A DNA stretch of 64,000 bases, taken from NCBI GenBank assembly GCA_036346405.1, contig CM070568.1:9988221-10052220 (forward strand), given 5' to 3'. The notes under the pieces were generated by a model. It was not told the origin of the DNA. It did no database searches and saw only the letters and a program-made list of their open reading frames with translations. Origin of the DNA: Phyllostachys edulis. Taxonomy: Eukaryota > Streptophyta > Magnoliopsida > Poales > Poaceae. Positions 12,022 to 20,941 of this stretch are shown one piece after another; positions within the stretch are counted from its first letter, which is position 1; each line of letters starts with the position of its first letter. A program made the position numbers and the translations under genes.

Positions 12022-12580
12022 CTAAGCCTTCTTGGGGGACTTGGCACCCTTCTTGGGCGACTTGGCCTCCTTGGCGGCCGCCTTCTCCGCCGTCTTCTTG
12101 GGCAGCAGCACCGGGTTGATGTTGGGCAGCACGCCGCCGTGCGCGATGGTGACGCCGGCCAGCAGCTTCCCCAGCTCCTCGTCGTTCCTGATCGCCAGAA
12201 GCACGTGCCTCGGGACGATCCGGTTCTTCTTGTTGTCCCTTGCCGCGTTCCCGGCCAGCTCCAGCACCTAACCACGAACCAACACCGCGTTAAGGACACT
12301 AATCAGGAGTAAGAACAGAGAGCTCAAAGGGGAATTTGTGCAGAAATGAGCATACCTCTGCGGCGAGATACTCGAGGACGGCGGCGAGGTAGACGGGGGC
12401 GCCGGTGCCGACGCGCTGGGCGTAGCGGCCCTTCTTGAGGTAGCGCCCGATGCGGCCGACGGGGAACTGGAGCCCGGCCTTCACCGAACGCGTCACCGAC
12501 TTCTTCCTGGGCCCGCCCGCCTTCCGCCCGGCCGCCCCCTTCTTCACCTTCCCGCCCGCTCCGGCACCGGCGACGTCCAT
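12022..12580 (-). CDS. Histone H2A, SPKK-tailed (H2A.W-like), copy 1
   Basis: This gene encodes a core histone that pairs with H2B in the nucleosome. Exon 1 is 12580-12356 (75 codons, ATG at 12580), the intron is 12355-12268 (88 bp, GT..AG, phase 0), and exon 2 is 12267-12022 (81 codons plus stop), giving 156 residues. The N-tail is Gly/Ala/Lys-rich. The histone fold starts at about residue 35 (AGLQFPVGRIGRYLKKGRYA) and includes EYLAAE, the acidic-patch residues E70, E75, E78, D104, E105 and E106, and the docking region GGVLPNINPVLLP. Two SPKK motifs end the protein (145-148, 152-155); these minor-groove-binding tails mark plant H2A.W proteins, linked to heterochromatin in Arabidopsis. The protein is identical to copy 2 at 59059-59617; exon 2 has one silent C/T difference in the codon for Gly113. 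There is no sign of decay. Confidence 0.96.
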
Positions 12581-12684
12581 GGCTAGCCGCTGCGCTTCAC
12601 AAAAGCTTCTCGGGGCACAAGAGATTTGGTGATGCGAGAATGTGAATGCGATGTGTGGTGGCGACAAAGGCGAGGAGGCGTGGG

Positions 12685-12731
12685 TATTTAAATGGCGCGG
12701 TGGGGAGGGGTGGTGGGCCCGTCGATCCGCG
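12685..12731 (-). promoter_or_regulatory. H2A copy 1 core promoter: histone octamer and TATA-like box
   Basis: On the minus strand, CGCGGATC (12731-12724) is the octamer known from plant histone promoters, where it supports S-phase expression. ATTTAAATA (12693-12685) lies 32 bp further on and about 105 bp before the ATG, a good position for a TATA box. The region is nearly identical to the copy 2 promoter. Confidence 0.7.
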
Positions 12732-12959
12732 GGAGTGGGCGTTGGACGGTCGGATCGGAAGAGGAATGGACGACTGGGATGCGGATTGGGGAAGGGCGAT
12801 CCGTGGGAAGTAGGGCTCGGCCAATCAGGTTCGAGAAAATTTTGGGAGCCGGAAAAGTTTGCGCCTCCGTTTTCCCGTCCACGAGAGGGAGTTTTCGGCA
12901 ACAGGCGCCAGCCAACAGGTGAATTTGGCGATGCGGCAGGTGATGTGAGCGCCGGATGA

Positions 12960-13576
12960 GGTCAGAACATAAAAATGTAAATCAAAATCGTGCACAAAAA
13001 TTAAATCAGCAGAAAAGGAAAGGGAACTAAGGAAAATCATGTCCGGGAAGAAGCGGGCGAGCCAAGACTTGGTAGCGAGGGCGAACATGCGTGAGGAGGT
13101 GCTCTGCTGGTGCAGAGGCGAACTGTGGCGAGGCGGCCGAAGCCGAGCCGAGCCGAGCTGGGAGCGAAGAAAGAAACCACCGTGAGTGCAGTGGTAGGCG
13201 CCATGCGCATGGACAGAGGAGAAGGCCAGCAAAGAAGAGGGCCTTGAGGACAGCCGAGAGCGAGGCGAGGGCAAGAGAAGAGGACACAGACGAGAAGCAA
13301 TTTGGAGGAGGTGGGCCAGTGAGCTCAAGCTCGTGAAGCTCTCACCTGGAGAGAAGAAATGAGGAGATGGAAGAAATAGGGGATGGGGAAGAAGATAGGC
13401 ACCTGGGTGCATTCGACAGTGAGGAGAGAGGAGAGAGAGAAGAGTAGATGAGGCAACAAAGAAAGGAAGGAATCAAGATAAAATGACTGGCCTGGGTTGT
13501 TTCGGCCAAATAGGGGGAAAAGGGGTTAGAGAAAAGAAGAGATTAGGAAAATAAGGGTAGAAATTAGTAATTGGCC
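12960..13576. other. Distal upstream region of H2A copy 1
   Basis: No gene is seen. The sequence aligns with 57746-58670 of the right arm, but with many substitutions and length differences between about 13050 and 13330. This contrasts with the almost unchanged proximal 380 bp. Open frames here are GC-driven. Confidence 0.5.
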
Positions 13577-13891
13577 CCATGCACTATGCTTAATATCTTC
13601 CTGTGCTATTTTAGGACCAAAAGACACATGATGCTATTCTTAACGATCTGAATCTTGAAAGGTTTGTTTTCATGTACCTTATCAATTATTTCTTCTGAAG
13701 GTGTCATGTTGCTATATTGTATTCTAAATACTCCTTTCTAATGTTTGCAGCATTGCTCGGGAACCAAATTTGGAGGAATGGGTGGCAAGGGCTACTTTAT
13801 ATGACACTCTACAGGATACAGTTGGTTTCTCCTTCACCTTCACACTTGTTTTATTTATCTGGAACCTTTACTTCTTAAGCCCAAGTGACTT

Positions 13892-13923
13892 GTACTTTCA
13901 TTTTAGGTCAGGATTGCCATGGT
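13892..13923 (+). repeat. 32-bp direct repeat, left copy, at the TBCD insertion
   Basis: This matches 15317-15348 at 30 of 32 positions. It covers an intron end (TTTTAG) and the first 17 bases of a CTP synthase exon. The two copies bracket the TBCD fragment exactly. Confidence 0.85.
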
Positions 13924-15316
13924 CCCCGTAATTGAAAAGGCACGCCTTTACCGTTGCTGGGATATCCTTGAATGAGAAGACAAAGAAAAGTTTGGTAGAA
14001 GCCTTTAATGAGAATTTGAGGCATCCCAATTCTCAAATGCAGGTGAAGCTTCCTTTTTCTCGTACTAGCAATTAGCAATAGTTAAGATAGCAGCAAGCTT
14101 GTTAATGCCTATTCACTCAAAAAGTAGCCCTCAGCAGTATCATATTTCGTGTTGTTCCTGTTGTTTGAATTTCATATGACACCAATGTCTGATTTGTTAG
14201 TGTGCTTGTACTCTCAATATTGTACAAGCATGACATTTGGTCATCTGCATTGTGGTGAGTATTTTCACAATTTTGTCGGTCTGCTTCTTTGTTGACACAT
14301 TGAAGCATTTTGTTCCAACCTATACGGGTTATTACGGTGAAAAGATTGTTAATGATACCATTTCAAAGTATGTGGCGCTTCTAAATGACCCAAATGTAGG
14401 CTGCAAGGCGAGGTGCGAAGATCGCCCTCGGAATATTATCGTACAATTTCTTGGTTTTAAAATGGGCCTTTGTGATGAGTAAGCTCGTAGCTCATGCACA
14501 ATTGAGGTCATGGAATTGTCTATTGACATTTCAATGGTAAAAGCAGATATAAAGAACCAAAGAATAACTTGTCTTTGGTCTTGTATACGGAATGCTAGAA
14601 TTGAAAGTCTGGTTTAATCTAATATGCGGGATAAGCTCGATGACCACGATCTTTCAAGCACGTGTGAACTCTGTTAGGGGTTAATTTGGTTTGTGAAACA
14701 TTATCGACTTGTGAAACAGTTCATCCCATTTATACCTTACTGAGGATCTTACGGAAGAAATTATTCAAACAATGCAGATTTGGAGTGGGCGATGAAGTGA
14801 TTATTCACCAATTTCTCTTCTATTGATTGCAAAACTCACTACAAAATATTGTATCTAATGTTGGCTTTGTGGTATGTTGTGAGAACCAAGCTGTTGTCTT
14901 GCCTTTTAACTCGATCTTTTAATGCTCATTTGCACACCAAATTACTTTTCTTGCTCTGAAATCCTAGGAATGAATTCTTAGGGGTTTAGATTTGTAGTAT
15001 TTGTGACCCTTAAGTCTTTTCTATTTTTTGAATAATTGATTATTATATTGTTTCCTTTGAACAAATTTAGTTCCTTTTGACAATATTGCCTCGGTAATTA
15101 TTTGCACCGCATATTCTTTTTCACCATTATATGTGCATAATATTTGGCTTGGTGATAGTATTGTCATTCGAGATTCGATGATAGCCCTTTACTTTGATTA
15201 GGTTCCTCTGATATCATATCCACGATTGGTGAAGCTTCTTGGTCAATTTATTCTGACAAGCTGTGCTTTCAGGGCTTGTGATTTCTACCAGTGGATTGCA
15301 AGAGTCTTTGAGGAAA
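13921..15316 (+). pseudogene. Tubulin-folding cofactor D (TBCD) fragment inside the CTP synthase fragment
   Basis: Blocks of TBCD, the HEAT-repeat chaperone of beta-tubulin, appear in the same strand as the CTP synthase. They are PVIEKARLYR (13925-13954), SLNEKTKKSLVEAFNENLRH with PNSQMQ (to 14042), DTLKHFVPTYTGYYGEKIVN (from about 14294) through SKYVALLNDPNV, then after a 1-bp shift AARRGAKIALGILSYNFLVL (14399 on), ARVNSVRG (about 14655-14685), and VPLISYPRLVKLLGQFILTS with GLVISTSGLQESLRK in another frame (15204-15316). Middle exons are missing and frames shift, so it is a pseudogene. It is flanked by direct copies of the CTP synthase exon edge (13892-13923 and 15317-15348). Confidence 0.82.
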
Positions 15317-15348
15317 GTACTTTCATTTTAGGTCAAGATTTCCATGGT
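15317..15348 (+). repeat. 32-bp direct repeat, right copy, at the TBCD insertion
   Basis: This is the partner of 13892-13923. Here the CTP synthase reading frame continues properly (MVGKYTDLSD), so this copy is the original exon start. Confidence 0.85.
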
Positions 15349-16440
15349 TGGAAAGTACACCGACCTATCTGATTTGTACCTTTCTGTGTTGAAGGTGAGA
15401 TGATCCCTGCGGTCATTGTTTCATTCTGGTTGTTAAATCTCTTCATTATCGTCCAACATTTTTCTCTTTTGTAATTTTTCGTAGGCTCTTTTGCACGCTT
15501 CTGTTGCTTGCCGTAGAAAACTTGTTGTTGATTGGGTTGCTTCCACCGATCTTGAGGATTCAACTGCCACTGAGATTTTGACAACTCATATTATGCGGAA
15601 TCTTTACTCTGTACTGTATTTCATTACCTTGCTGTGGTTAAATTTTATAGGCACCTAATGATTACAACACAGCATGGAGTTTATTGAGGGTGAGAAGTTT
15701 ATTCCCCTGGAATATTTATAAATCTACAAATGTTGTAGTTGTCTGAAGAACTTTCATTTCAAGGTGCTAATGGCATTTTAGTACCTGGTGGCTTTGGAGA
15801 CAGAGGTGTTAAGGGAAAAATACTGGCTGCTAAGTATGCCCGTAAAAACAATGTCCCCTATCGTGGTATTTGCATTGGGATGCGGCTTGCTGTTGTAAAG
15901 TTTGCGCGTCATGTTGTGAACTTCTCTGATGCGAACAGCACGGAATTTGATCCCAACACGAAGACCCTTGATGTTATTTTTATGTCAGGTAATCTTCAAG
16001 TTTTCAGTCCAGATGAGCAAAATCACATGCTCATATCCCCCACTCATCAGCAGCACTAACTTGCAGGGACAATTGTTTGTCTGCAGACGCCCAGACATTT
16101 TCTTTGTATCAAGCATATTGCATTTGGGTGTATTTACAAGTTAGAAACTTCATTTAGCTCATATATTGTTTCCTACAATCTGATAGTATTTCTTTTAGGG
16201 TTCCAAAACACATATGGGCGGAACCATGCGTCTAGAATCAAGGAGGACATTTTTGAAGGTTACTGATTGCAAATCTGCCAAGATGTGAGTGTGCACATTC
16301 CCTTGCACAATTGCATGTTGTCTATTTTAGGTCTATATGTTGACACCATTGGTTGCCCACATGAGTTTTGTTTCAATCACTTAGCTGTGGTATTGTCAAC
16401 TACATAGATGAGAAGCACTGACACAGATATGAGGTCTGTT

Positions 16441-17252
16441 AATCATCTTTGGGATGCGTTCTTAATTGGAATGCTTTAAGCAATAGTGAGTTAATTTGGA
16501 TACCATAGCAGGTGTAGAAATGGGCATAATTTGCAATATGAAGCGGAACCTTGCAAATTGAGTAGGACTGAAACCACACAATCAAATAGACAACCAGTAA
16601 GAAAGGATTTAGCTTAGGCTTACATCTGAATAGGCACGAATAATAGATGTTATGCAAAACCAAATCAGGAGAGCTATGACATCACAGTATTTAGTATTGA
16701 TAGATATCGTGCCAACTCTGCTTGAAAGAAATGTATCGTTTGATGTGATCCTTCCAAGTTACGAACAGAGCAATGTATGGCCCTTAGGATCATCCATGGA
16801 TGCATGGTTAATTGAAGTGGCCCTTAGGATCATCCATGAACTTTTTTTCCAGTACCACAACTTATCTAGGAGTTGCCAATTGACAGGGAGGCGCATGAAG
16901 AATCCTTATGGAAGCTGAGTTCAGGATGGGGGCAGTGAATACTGCATCGTTTCTCTACACATCATGATGCCTAGTTTATCTTACAAAATTCGTAAATGTG
17001 TAAATGAAACAAAAAAAATGGTACATGACATTTATACACAAGTTTTTGCAGTTGTATTTTTTCCCATCGAGAAAACAATGAATCATAGAGATAATGTAAT
17101 TCAGTTCAATTGTCACTCTTTACAAATGGGTCAAATGTCATGAATACCAAAGTTCAATTGTCCCATCGAGAAAACAATGAATCTTACTACCGTTTATTTC
17201 TATAATTGTAAACGAAGTTCTTGTTCTATCATGTTGTACTAATTATGTGATG

Positions 17253-17254
<2 letters not shown>
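16441..17254. other. Helitron 3' internal region without a recognised gene
   Basis: A 20-bp segment (GGCCCTTAGGATCATCCATG) occurs twice, near 16780 and 16820. A phrase around CCCATCGAGAAAACAATGAA also occurs twice, near 17066 and 17162. An 88-codon frame at 16652-16918 covers the first repeat and is not recognised. Confidence 0.5.

Positions 17255-17339
<85 letters not shown>
17255..17339. repeat. Microsatellite (CA)24 (TA)18
   Basis: A perfect CA run from 17255 to about 17302 passes into a TA run to 17339. It lies about 70 bp before the Helitron 3' end. Confidence 0.95.
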
Positions 17340-17342
<3 letters not shown>

Positions 17343-17404
17343 TATCTTTTAATTGCTTGATTCACTTTACGTGTTAAAGCGAAATATTATTTATATAAGG
17401 TTTA

Positions 17405-17437
17405 GGGTTCCGTTGCAACGCACGGGTACCCTACTAG
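17405..17437 (+). mobile_element. Helitron 3' terminus (element A)
   Basis: The end has the rice-type form: CCGTTGCAACGCACGG, able to fold into a short hairpin, then GGTACCCTACTAG and a T. Helitrons end in CTRR after a hairpin and insert between A and T. The terminus shares almost all of its last 28 bases with the one at 37956, so both belong to one family. A matching 5' end (TCTCTACTACTT..) was not found upstream; the element's left limit is probably near 13577 but is not proven. Confidence 0.85.
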
Positions 17438-17953
17438 TCTTAACTACTATAATTTGGAGTTTACTCCCATCGTCCCACCCCCACCAAATCGTCCCACCCC
17501 GAGCAACGCAATCGTCCCACTCCCACCTGCGCCTCCCGACCGCACCTCCCTATCGGGCAACCGCCCGCATCCTCAACACCATGCAACCGCCCGCATCCTC
17601 AACACCATGCAACCGCCCGGCCCGCTACCACTCACCCTTGCCCTTCTTCCTCACGACAATCGTCCGGCGCCACACCCCACCGATGGCCCTATCCTCCATG
17701 TTCTTGCTTTCCCCCCCTCCCTCCCTCCTTGCCCCTTGCGCCAGTGGTTGTCTCCCTCCGCCACCGCTAAACCCCATGAGGCCTTGCCTTCCCTTCTCTC
17801 TCCTTCCCCACCACCACCACCACCATGTCGCACACCCTTGCTTGGGAGCCGAGCCCATGGGGCCCCGATTCGGCTCGCCTTGCTTGTCGCCTAGCCGCAG
17901 CACGCCGCCTCCTGAGCTCTGCATCCCCTCACCGGCGTGGCGGCACGGCGGGG

Positions 17954-18102
17954 ATGGAGACGCCGCTGACGGCTGTGGCAGTGGCGTTCAAGGAGTGGGC
18001 ACGCGGGATGGAAGCCGACGGCGAGGAGCTCCGACTCGCGCCCTTCGGTGACACCTGCGCACTCGTCTCCGTGCTCTTCGGCTGCCTCGGCATCGCCTTC
18101 AA
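17954..18102 (+). pseudogene. Glycolipid-transfer-protein-like (ACD11-type) first-exon fragment
   Basis: From the ATG at 17954 the frame reads METPLTAVAVAFKEWARGME, then ELRLAPFGDTCALVSVLFGC and LGIAFK. This pattern (short N-terminal helix, then a DACALVSVLFGCLGIAF-type helix) is that of plant GLTP-domain proteins related to ACD11, which move sphingolipids between membranes. After AFK the frame runs into unrelated sequence (KGHGIG..), where a splice site would be expected. It is one exon only, so not functional. The C-rich sequence before it looks like a 5' UTR taken along. Confidence 0.6.
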
Positions 18103-18407
18103 GAAGGGACACGGCATAGGTGGTCTCTCACTCTCCCCACTCCCCCATTATCTCTTCCACTAACGACTAACCCCTCCTGCTTTCTCTCCTCCAGATGCGA
18201 AATTCTTGTGCCATCCCGCTGCCTCCCCCTCACAACCCACCTGAGCACTAAGCCGCCTCTTCTTTGCTTTTTTTTCCGGTCTCTCTTCCCTTCAAGAAAG
18301 GGGGTTTCTCTGGGTTTGATTGGCTCGGAGTGAATTCGCAAAGGTTGAGATTTTTTCGGGCGATTTTTGGAACCGGTGTTTTTTTTTATGTTTGATGGTA
18401 TTCTCGG

Positions 18408-18485
18408 ATGGAGGAGGTAGTGAGAGAGAAGGATAGGGCGGCGGTGGTGGTGGTGGCCGTGGAGGATTTCAGCGCAGCCAATAAG
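18408..18485 (+). pseudogene. Unassigned first-exon fragment
   Basis: An ATG-started 26-codon exon (MEEVVREKDRAAVVVVAVED then FSAANK) ends exactly at a consensus donor, AAG|GTAAGG. It follows a 5'-UTR-like stretch. I do not recognise the parent gene. It lies at the edge of the inverted-duplication arm. Confidence 0.4.
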
Positions 18486-18499
18486 GTAAGGCTAATTAA

Positions 18500-19616
18500 T
18501 TTGCTAATCTTATTGTTTTTCCACGACCCCGTCTCCGCCGCCTCCCCGTCCTGCCGCCCTCGACCGCTTCTCCGATGAGCACAGAGGCGACGATGAACCT
18601 TACAACATATTGCTAAACCATTCTTCTTGCTAGCTGGGCCCAATGTGATTGAATCTGAGGAGCATGAGGTAGACCCCTTTTCTGGAACTCAACGACGTAT
18701 ACATATGCAGCCACTCTACCGAGCATGTGCTCATTAAAAAGTTGTTTCTTGAGGTCCTCTAGCTTGGCTCTAAATACCCGTACGATGAGATCAGGGCGAT
18801 CCTGCGGGTTTGGCCGGCCTCAAGCTCTTTGGTAATCTCATCCCAGTTGGGGTTGCAAGTCATGGTTAGAAATATGTCTGGCTTTCCATACTTTTGCACC
18901 AAGGCCATTGCATCTAGGTATCTTCGTTTCATATCTCTTTTACCCCCGATAAATGATGTCAGGAGTATGGTTCTTTTTCCTCTCTTTGCATCGACGGCAG
19001 GCTCTCAAACATGAATGCTATCTAGTACACCCTGGTACAGATCAGCACGTATTTCTTTCTGGTTTCTATCGATGTAGTCTAGCCTTGAACTTTCCACCTT
19101 GATGTACATGTCATTGCGTCTTCTTTGGAGCAGCGCTTCCGTGTAGTCTGATGTTGAATATACCACGTCGCATTTGAAACTTATAATAGTAGTAATCTCT
19201 AAAGGTGACGCATAGCCGACAGTTCGTATCTATGAAAAAGGGGGGAGGGGGCAAACGTTAGGACGCACATCAATAGTGATATAAAACTAATGAATGCATA
19301 CACGTATGCCGAACGACTAACCTGGGTTCTGAAATGTATTATTGCGACGAGATCGTCGTACTACATCCAAGCTGATGCCATCCTTTGGTATCTCGGGATG
19401 CCAACCGAGCTCCCCTCTCGGGAAGAATAGAGGGTAAGACAAAGGGTCGTAGCATCCATAATATGGTTGGATACCGTATTTCTTGTTATTGTTCCCATAG
19501 AGGACTATGTTACGGTCGAAGTGCCTACATAGATCATTTCCCTCAACCCACACAGCAGCCACCTCCGATGATATTGGCCTGTTATACGTTCGTTGGTCCA
19601 TCTTCATATCTATGTT
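18500..19616. repeat. Inverted duplication, left arm, Helitron-Rep part
   Basis: This matches 56515-57625 in reverse orientation and is colinear with the H2A part of the arm. In the right arm only about 120 bp separate the two parts; here about 4.9 kb (13577-18499) does. The match includes both Rep coding sequence and a stretch (18500-18650) that is not Rep-like. Confidence 0.85.
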
Positions 19617-20190
19617 GAGTTCGATTCGGTACTCCTCGAGGTCATCGACTTGGCCCAGACTCTTGAATGTCTGAGAATATGAATTGTCTCGAAGGATGTC
19701 GACCAACCCTCTAACAACATCTTGGTCAAGGCTAGGAGAGTGTCAGAACCTATGTTGCAGAGTGGGGTCGTTATCATAGAAGTAGAGCTGCAAATGGTCT
19801 TGAATAGCATCGCTCGGACCAAACGAGTGTACATTATGGTATATCTGAACATGAGCCCGGAACGTGTACACTCCCGCCCTCATATTGGTGTATTCTTTGT
19901 CCAAACTTACACCAAGGGTGGTGAATGAGAAATGACTATTGAAGTATCAAATGATGTCCCTGAAATGCTTTGCATCGGCATCTGCGCTCGTGTAGAACCT
20001 CTGTAGATCTACATACAGTTTTGGGTTTGCCAGTTTAATTTGACCAGACCAGTAGCAAAACCCCTTTGATTCGTATTCAAACCTCTTCGCGCTGCAGTGA
20101 TCACAGTCTCTTTAAGGCTTTAACATATGAGTGATATCAGGAATGTTCTGGTAGACAAGTTCGTGTGAATCAGAGATGTTGGAGCCCACG
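18655..20190 (-). pseudogene. Helitron Rep/helicase N-terminal region (left copy), decayed
   Basis: The minus strand shows the Helitron_like_N region. It begins near 20190 with NIPDITHMLKP, then CDHCSAKRFEYESKGFCYW, YFNSHFSFTTLGVSLDKEYT, HLQLYFYDNDPTLQHRF, EYRIELNIDMKMDQRTYNRP, AAVWVEGNDLCRHFDRN, YGCYDPLSYPLFFPRGELGW, GKPDIFLTMTCNPNWDEI and VVEFQKRGLPHA. Helitron Rep nicks and joins DNA during rolling-circle transposition; its HUH motif normally follows as HAH. Here the match ends at HAP, so the catalytic centre, the Tyr block and the helicase are absent. Stops and shifts are frequent. It lies opposite in orientation to Helitrons A, B and C, so it belongs to an older element. Confidence 0.88.
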
Positions 20191-20480
20191 ACAGAAGCAT
20201 CTACTGATTGATCAAACTGCATATCCTTCAGAGGCAGACCAAACATATATATACCTTGAGGATCCAGTTGATAGCAATAGCAAGGGCTAAGGCATCTATT
20301 AATACATATAGGATTATATATGTTTGGTCAGCCTTTGATTTCAGTCCACAACTTCAGCATTCCAGTACATATGTATGTTTTTTTTTTGTTCTGAAGCTTC
20401 TTATTTCAGTCCTTTCTACAATAAACAAAATACTAATGTAGTACTCCTTCAGAGGCAGACCAAACATATATACTTTGTTG
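20191..20480. other. Short AT-rich spacer
   Basis: A 20-bp phrase, CTTCAGAGGCAGACCAAACA, occurs twice (about 20227 and 20448). It suggests a local duplication of about 220 bp. No gene is seen. Confidence 0.5.
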
Positions 20481-20488
20481 CTCATTTA

Positions 20489-20870
20489 GAGATGTTGAAG
20501 CTTTTGGAAACACACTTTGTTGTAAATGAGGCTTCAACAGTAAATAATGTTAGCCAAGGCGTCATCAATCCTAATTCAGCTCAATTACATGCCAGCGGAT
20601 ATAGTGACATGGCAGCAAAATTGTCTCCTAACAGAAGGAGGAGGATGCATAGAAAGATGGAAAGAGAACCAAATGCTAATCTCAAGGATTACGCAGCAGT
20701 TGATATGCATAATATAATTTTAATTTACTTTTGTCGTAGCTTGATGCAGGATCTTATTGACGATGCCTCATTCTCAGACAAAATTGCTGGTTCTTTTGTG
20801 AGGATAAGAATTTCCGGTGGTGGTCAGAAGCAAGATATGTATCGTCTAGTGGAAGTTATTGGTCAGAAGC
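20489..20870 (+). pseudogene. Plus-3 domain protein fragment
   Basis: The plus-strand frame reads EMLKLLETHFVVNEAS.., AAKLSPNRRRRMHRKMERE, NANLKDYAAVDMHNIILIY, LMQDLIDDASFSDKIAGSF and VRIRISGGGQKQDMYRLVEV. The last part (DKIAGSFVRIRISG..QDMYRLVEV) is the first half of a Plus-3 domain, found in plant SWIB/GYF/Plus-3 proteins and related CCCH proteins involved in transcription and RNA-directed DNA methylation. Both ends are missing, and the frame leaves the family at GQKQIALLPY. It is probably another fragment carried by a transposon; no element ends are visible around it. Confidence 0.65.
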
Positions 20871-20941
20871 AAATAGCCCTCCTACCATATTGTCTAGCTT
20901 CTAGCTCTTCAGGCAGCTCACCTAATGCCAATATGACATAG

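Larger units (their letters stand above)
9406..13576. repeat. Inverted duplication, left arm, H2A part
   Basis: This segment matches 57746-61538 in reverse orientation. In the H2A core the two positions always add up to 71639. The outer end is at 9406 (shared CAATCCAAT, then divergence). The inner end is at about 13576, where the match resumes only at 18500. The arms differ by an 847-bp segment present only here (10143-10989), a 334-bp MITE present only in the right arm (57842-58175) and a partial tandem duplication near 61247-61410. Similarity is highest across the H2A promoter and gene. Confidence 0.93.
13613..16440 (+). pseudogene. CTP synthase fragment (C-terminal glutaminase half), captured in a Helitron
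   Basis: Exons with introns are recognisable: DTHDAILNDLNLE (about 13620-13662), IAREPNLEEWVARATLYDTL (13752-13815), SMVGKYTDLSDLYLSVLK plus LLHASVACRRKLVVDWVAST (15333-15590), APNDYNTAWSLLR (about 15650-15690), ILVPGGFGDRGVKGKILAAK with the glutaminase nucleophile Cys in GICIGM (15739-15987), HMGGTMRLESRR (about 16208-16262) and NYIDEKH followed by a stop (about 16396-16420). CTP synthase turns UTP into CTP using glutamine. The N-terminal synthetase domain is absent, the frame is broken, and a TBCD fragment sits between 13921 and 15316. The fragment is dead, and it was probably carried in by the Helitron ending at 17437. Confidence 0.88.
17438..18500 (+). mobile_element. Probable start of a second Helitron (element C), joined head to tail
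   Basis: Directly after the CTAG of element A comes TCTTAACTACTATAATTTGG, which resembles a Helitron 5' end (TC, then CTACTA..), and a CCCATCGTCCCACC stretch like the start of the element at 27573. The element carries C-rich leader-like DNA, a GLTP fragment and a short unassigned exon. No 3' end was found; the unit stops where the inverted-duplication arm resumes at about 18500. Confidence 0.5.

Noticed and set aside
12299..12901. 200-codon frame, identical in both arms, ending in H2A exon 1 sequence
   Set aside because: It reads through promoter, leader, exon 1 and into the intron in the H2A frame. The real start is the later MDVAGAG methionine, which lies after the TATA-like box.
12825..13412. 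195-codon minus-strand frame upstream of H2A copy 1
   Set aside because: It overlaps the H2A promoter, does not keep its frame in the right arm and is of GC-driven composition.
15739..16059. Working glutamine amidotransferase gene
   Set aside because: The GICIGM nucleophile motif is intact, but the frame is one exon of a broken CTP synthase copy and runs into an intron.
17353..18051. 232-codon Pro-rich frame starting near the Helitron end
   Set aside because: It crosses the Helitron terminus and leader-like C-rich DNA. The only protein-like part is the GLTP piece, which is in another frame.
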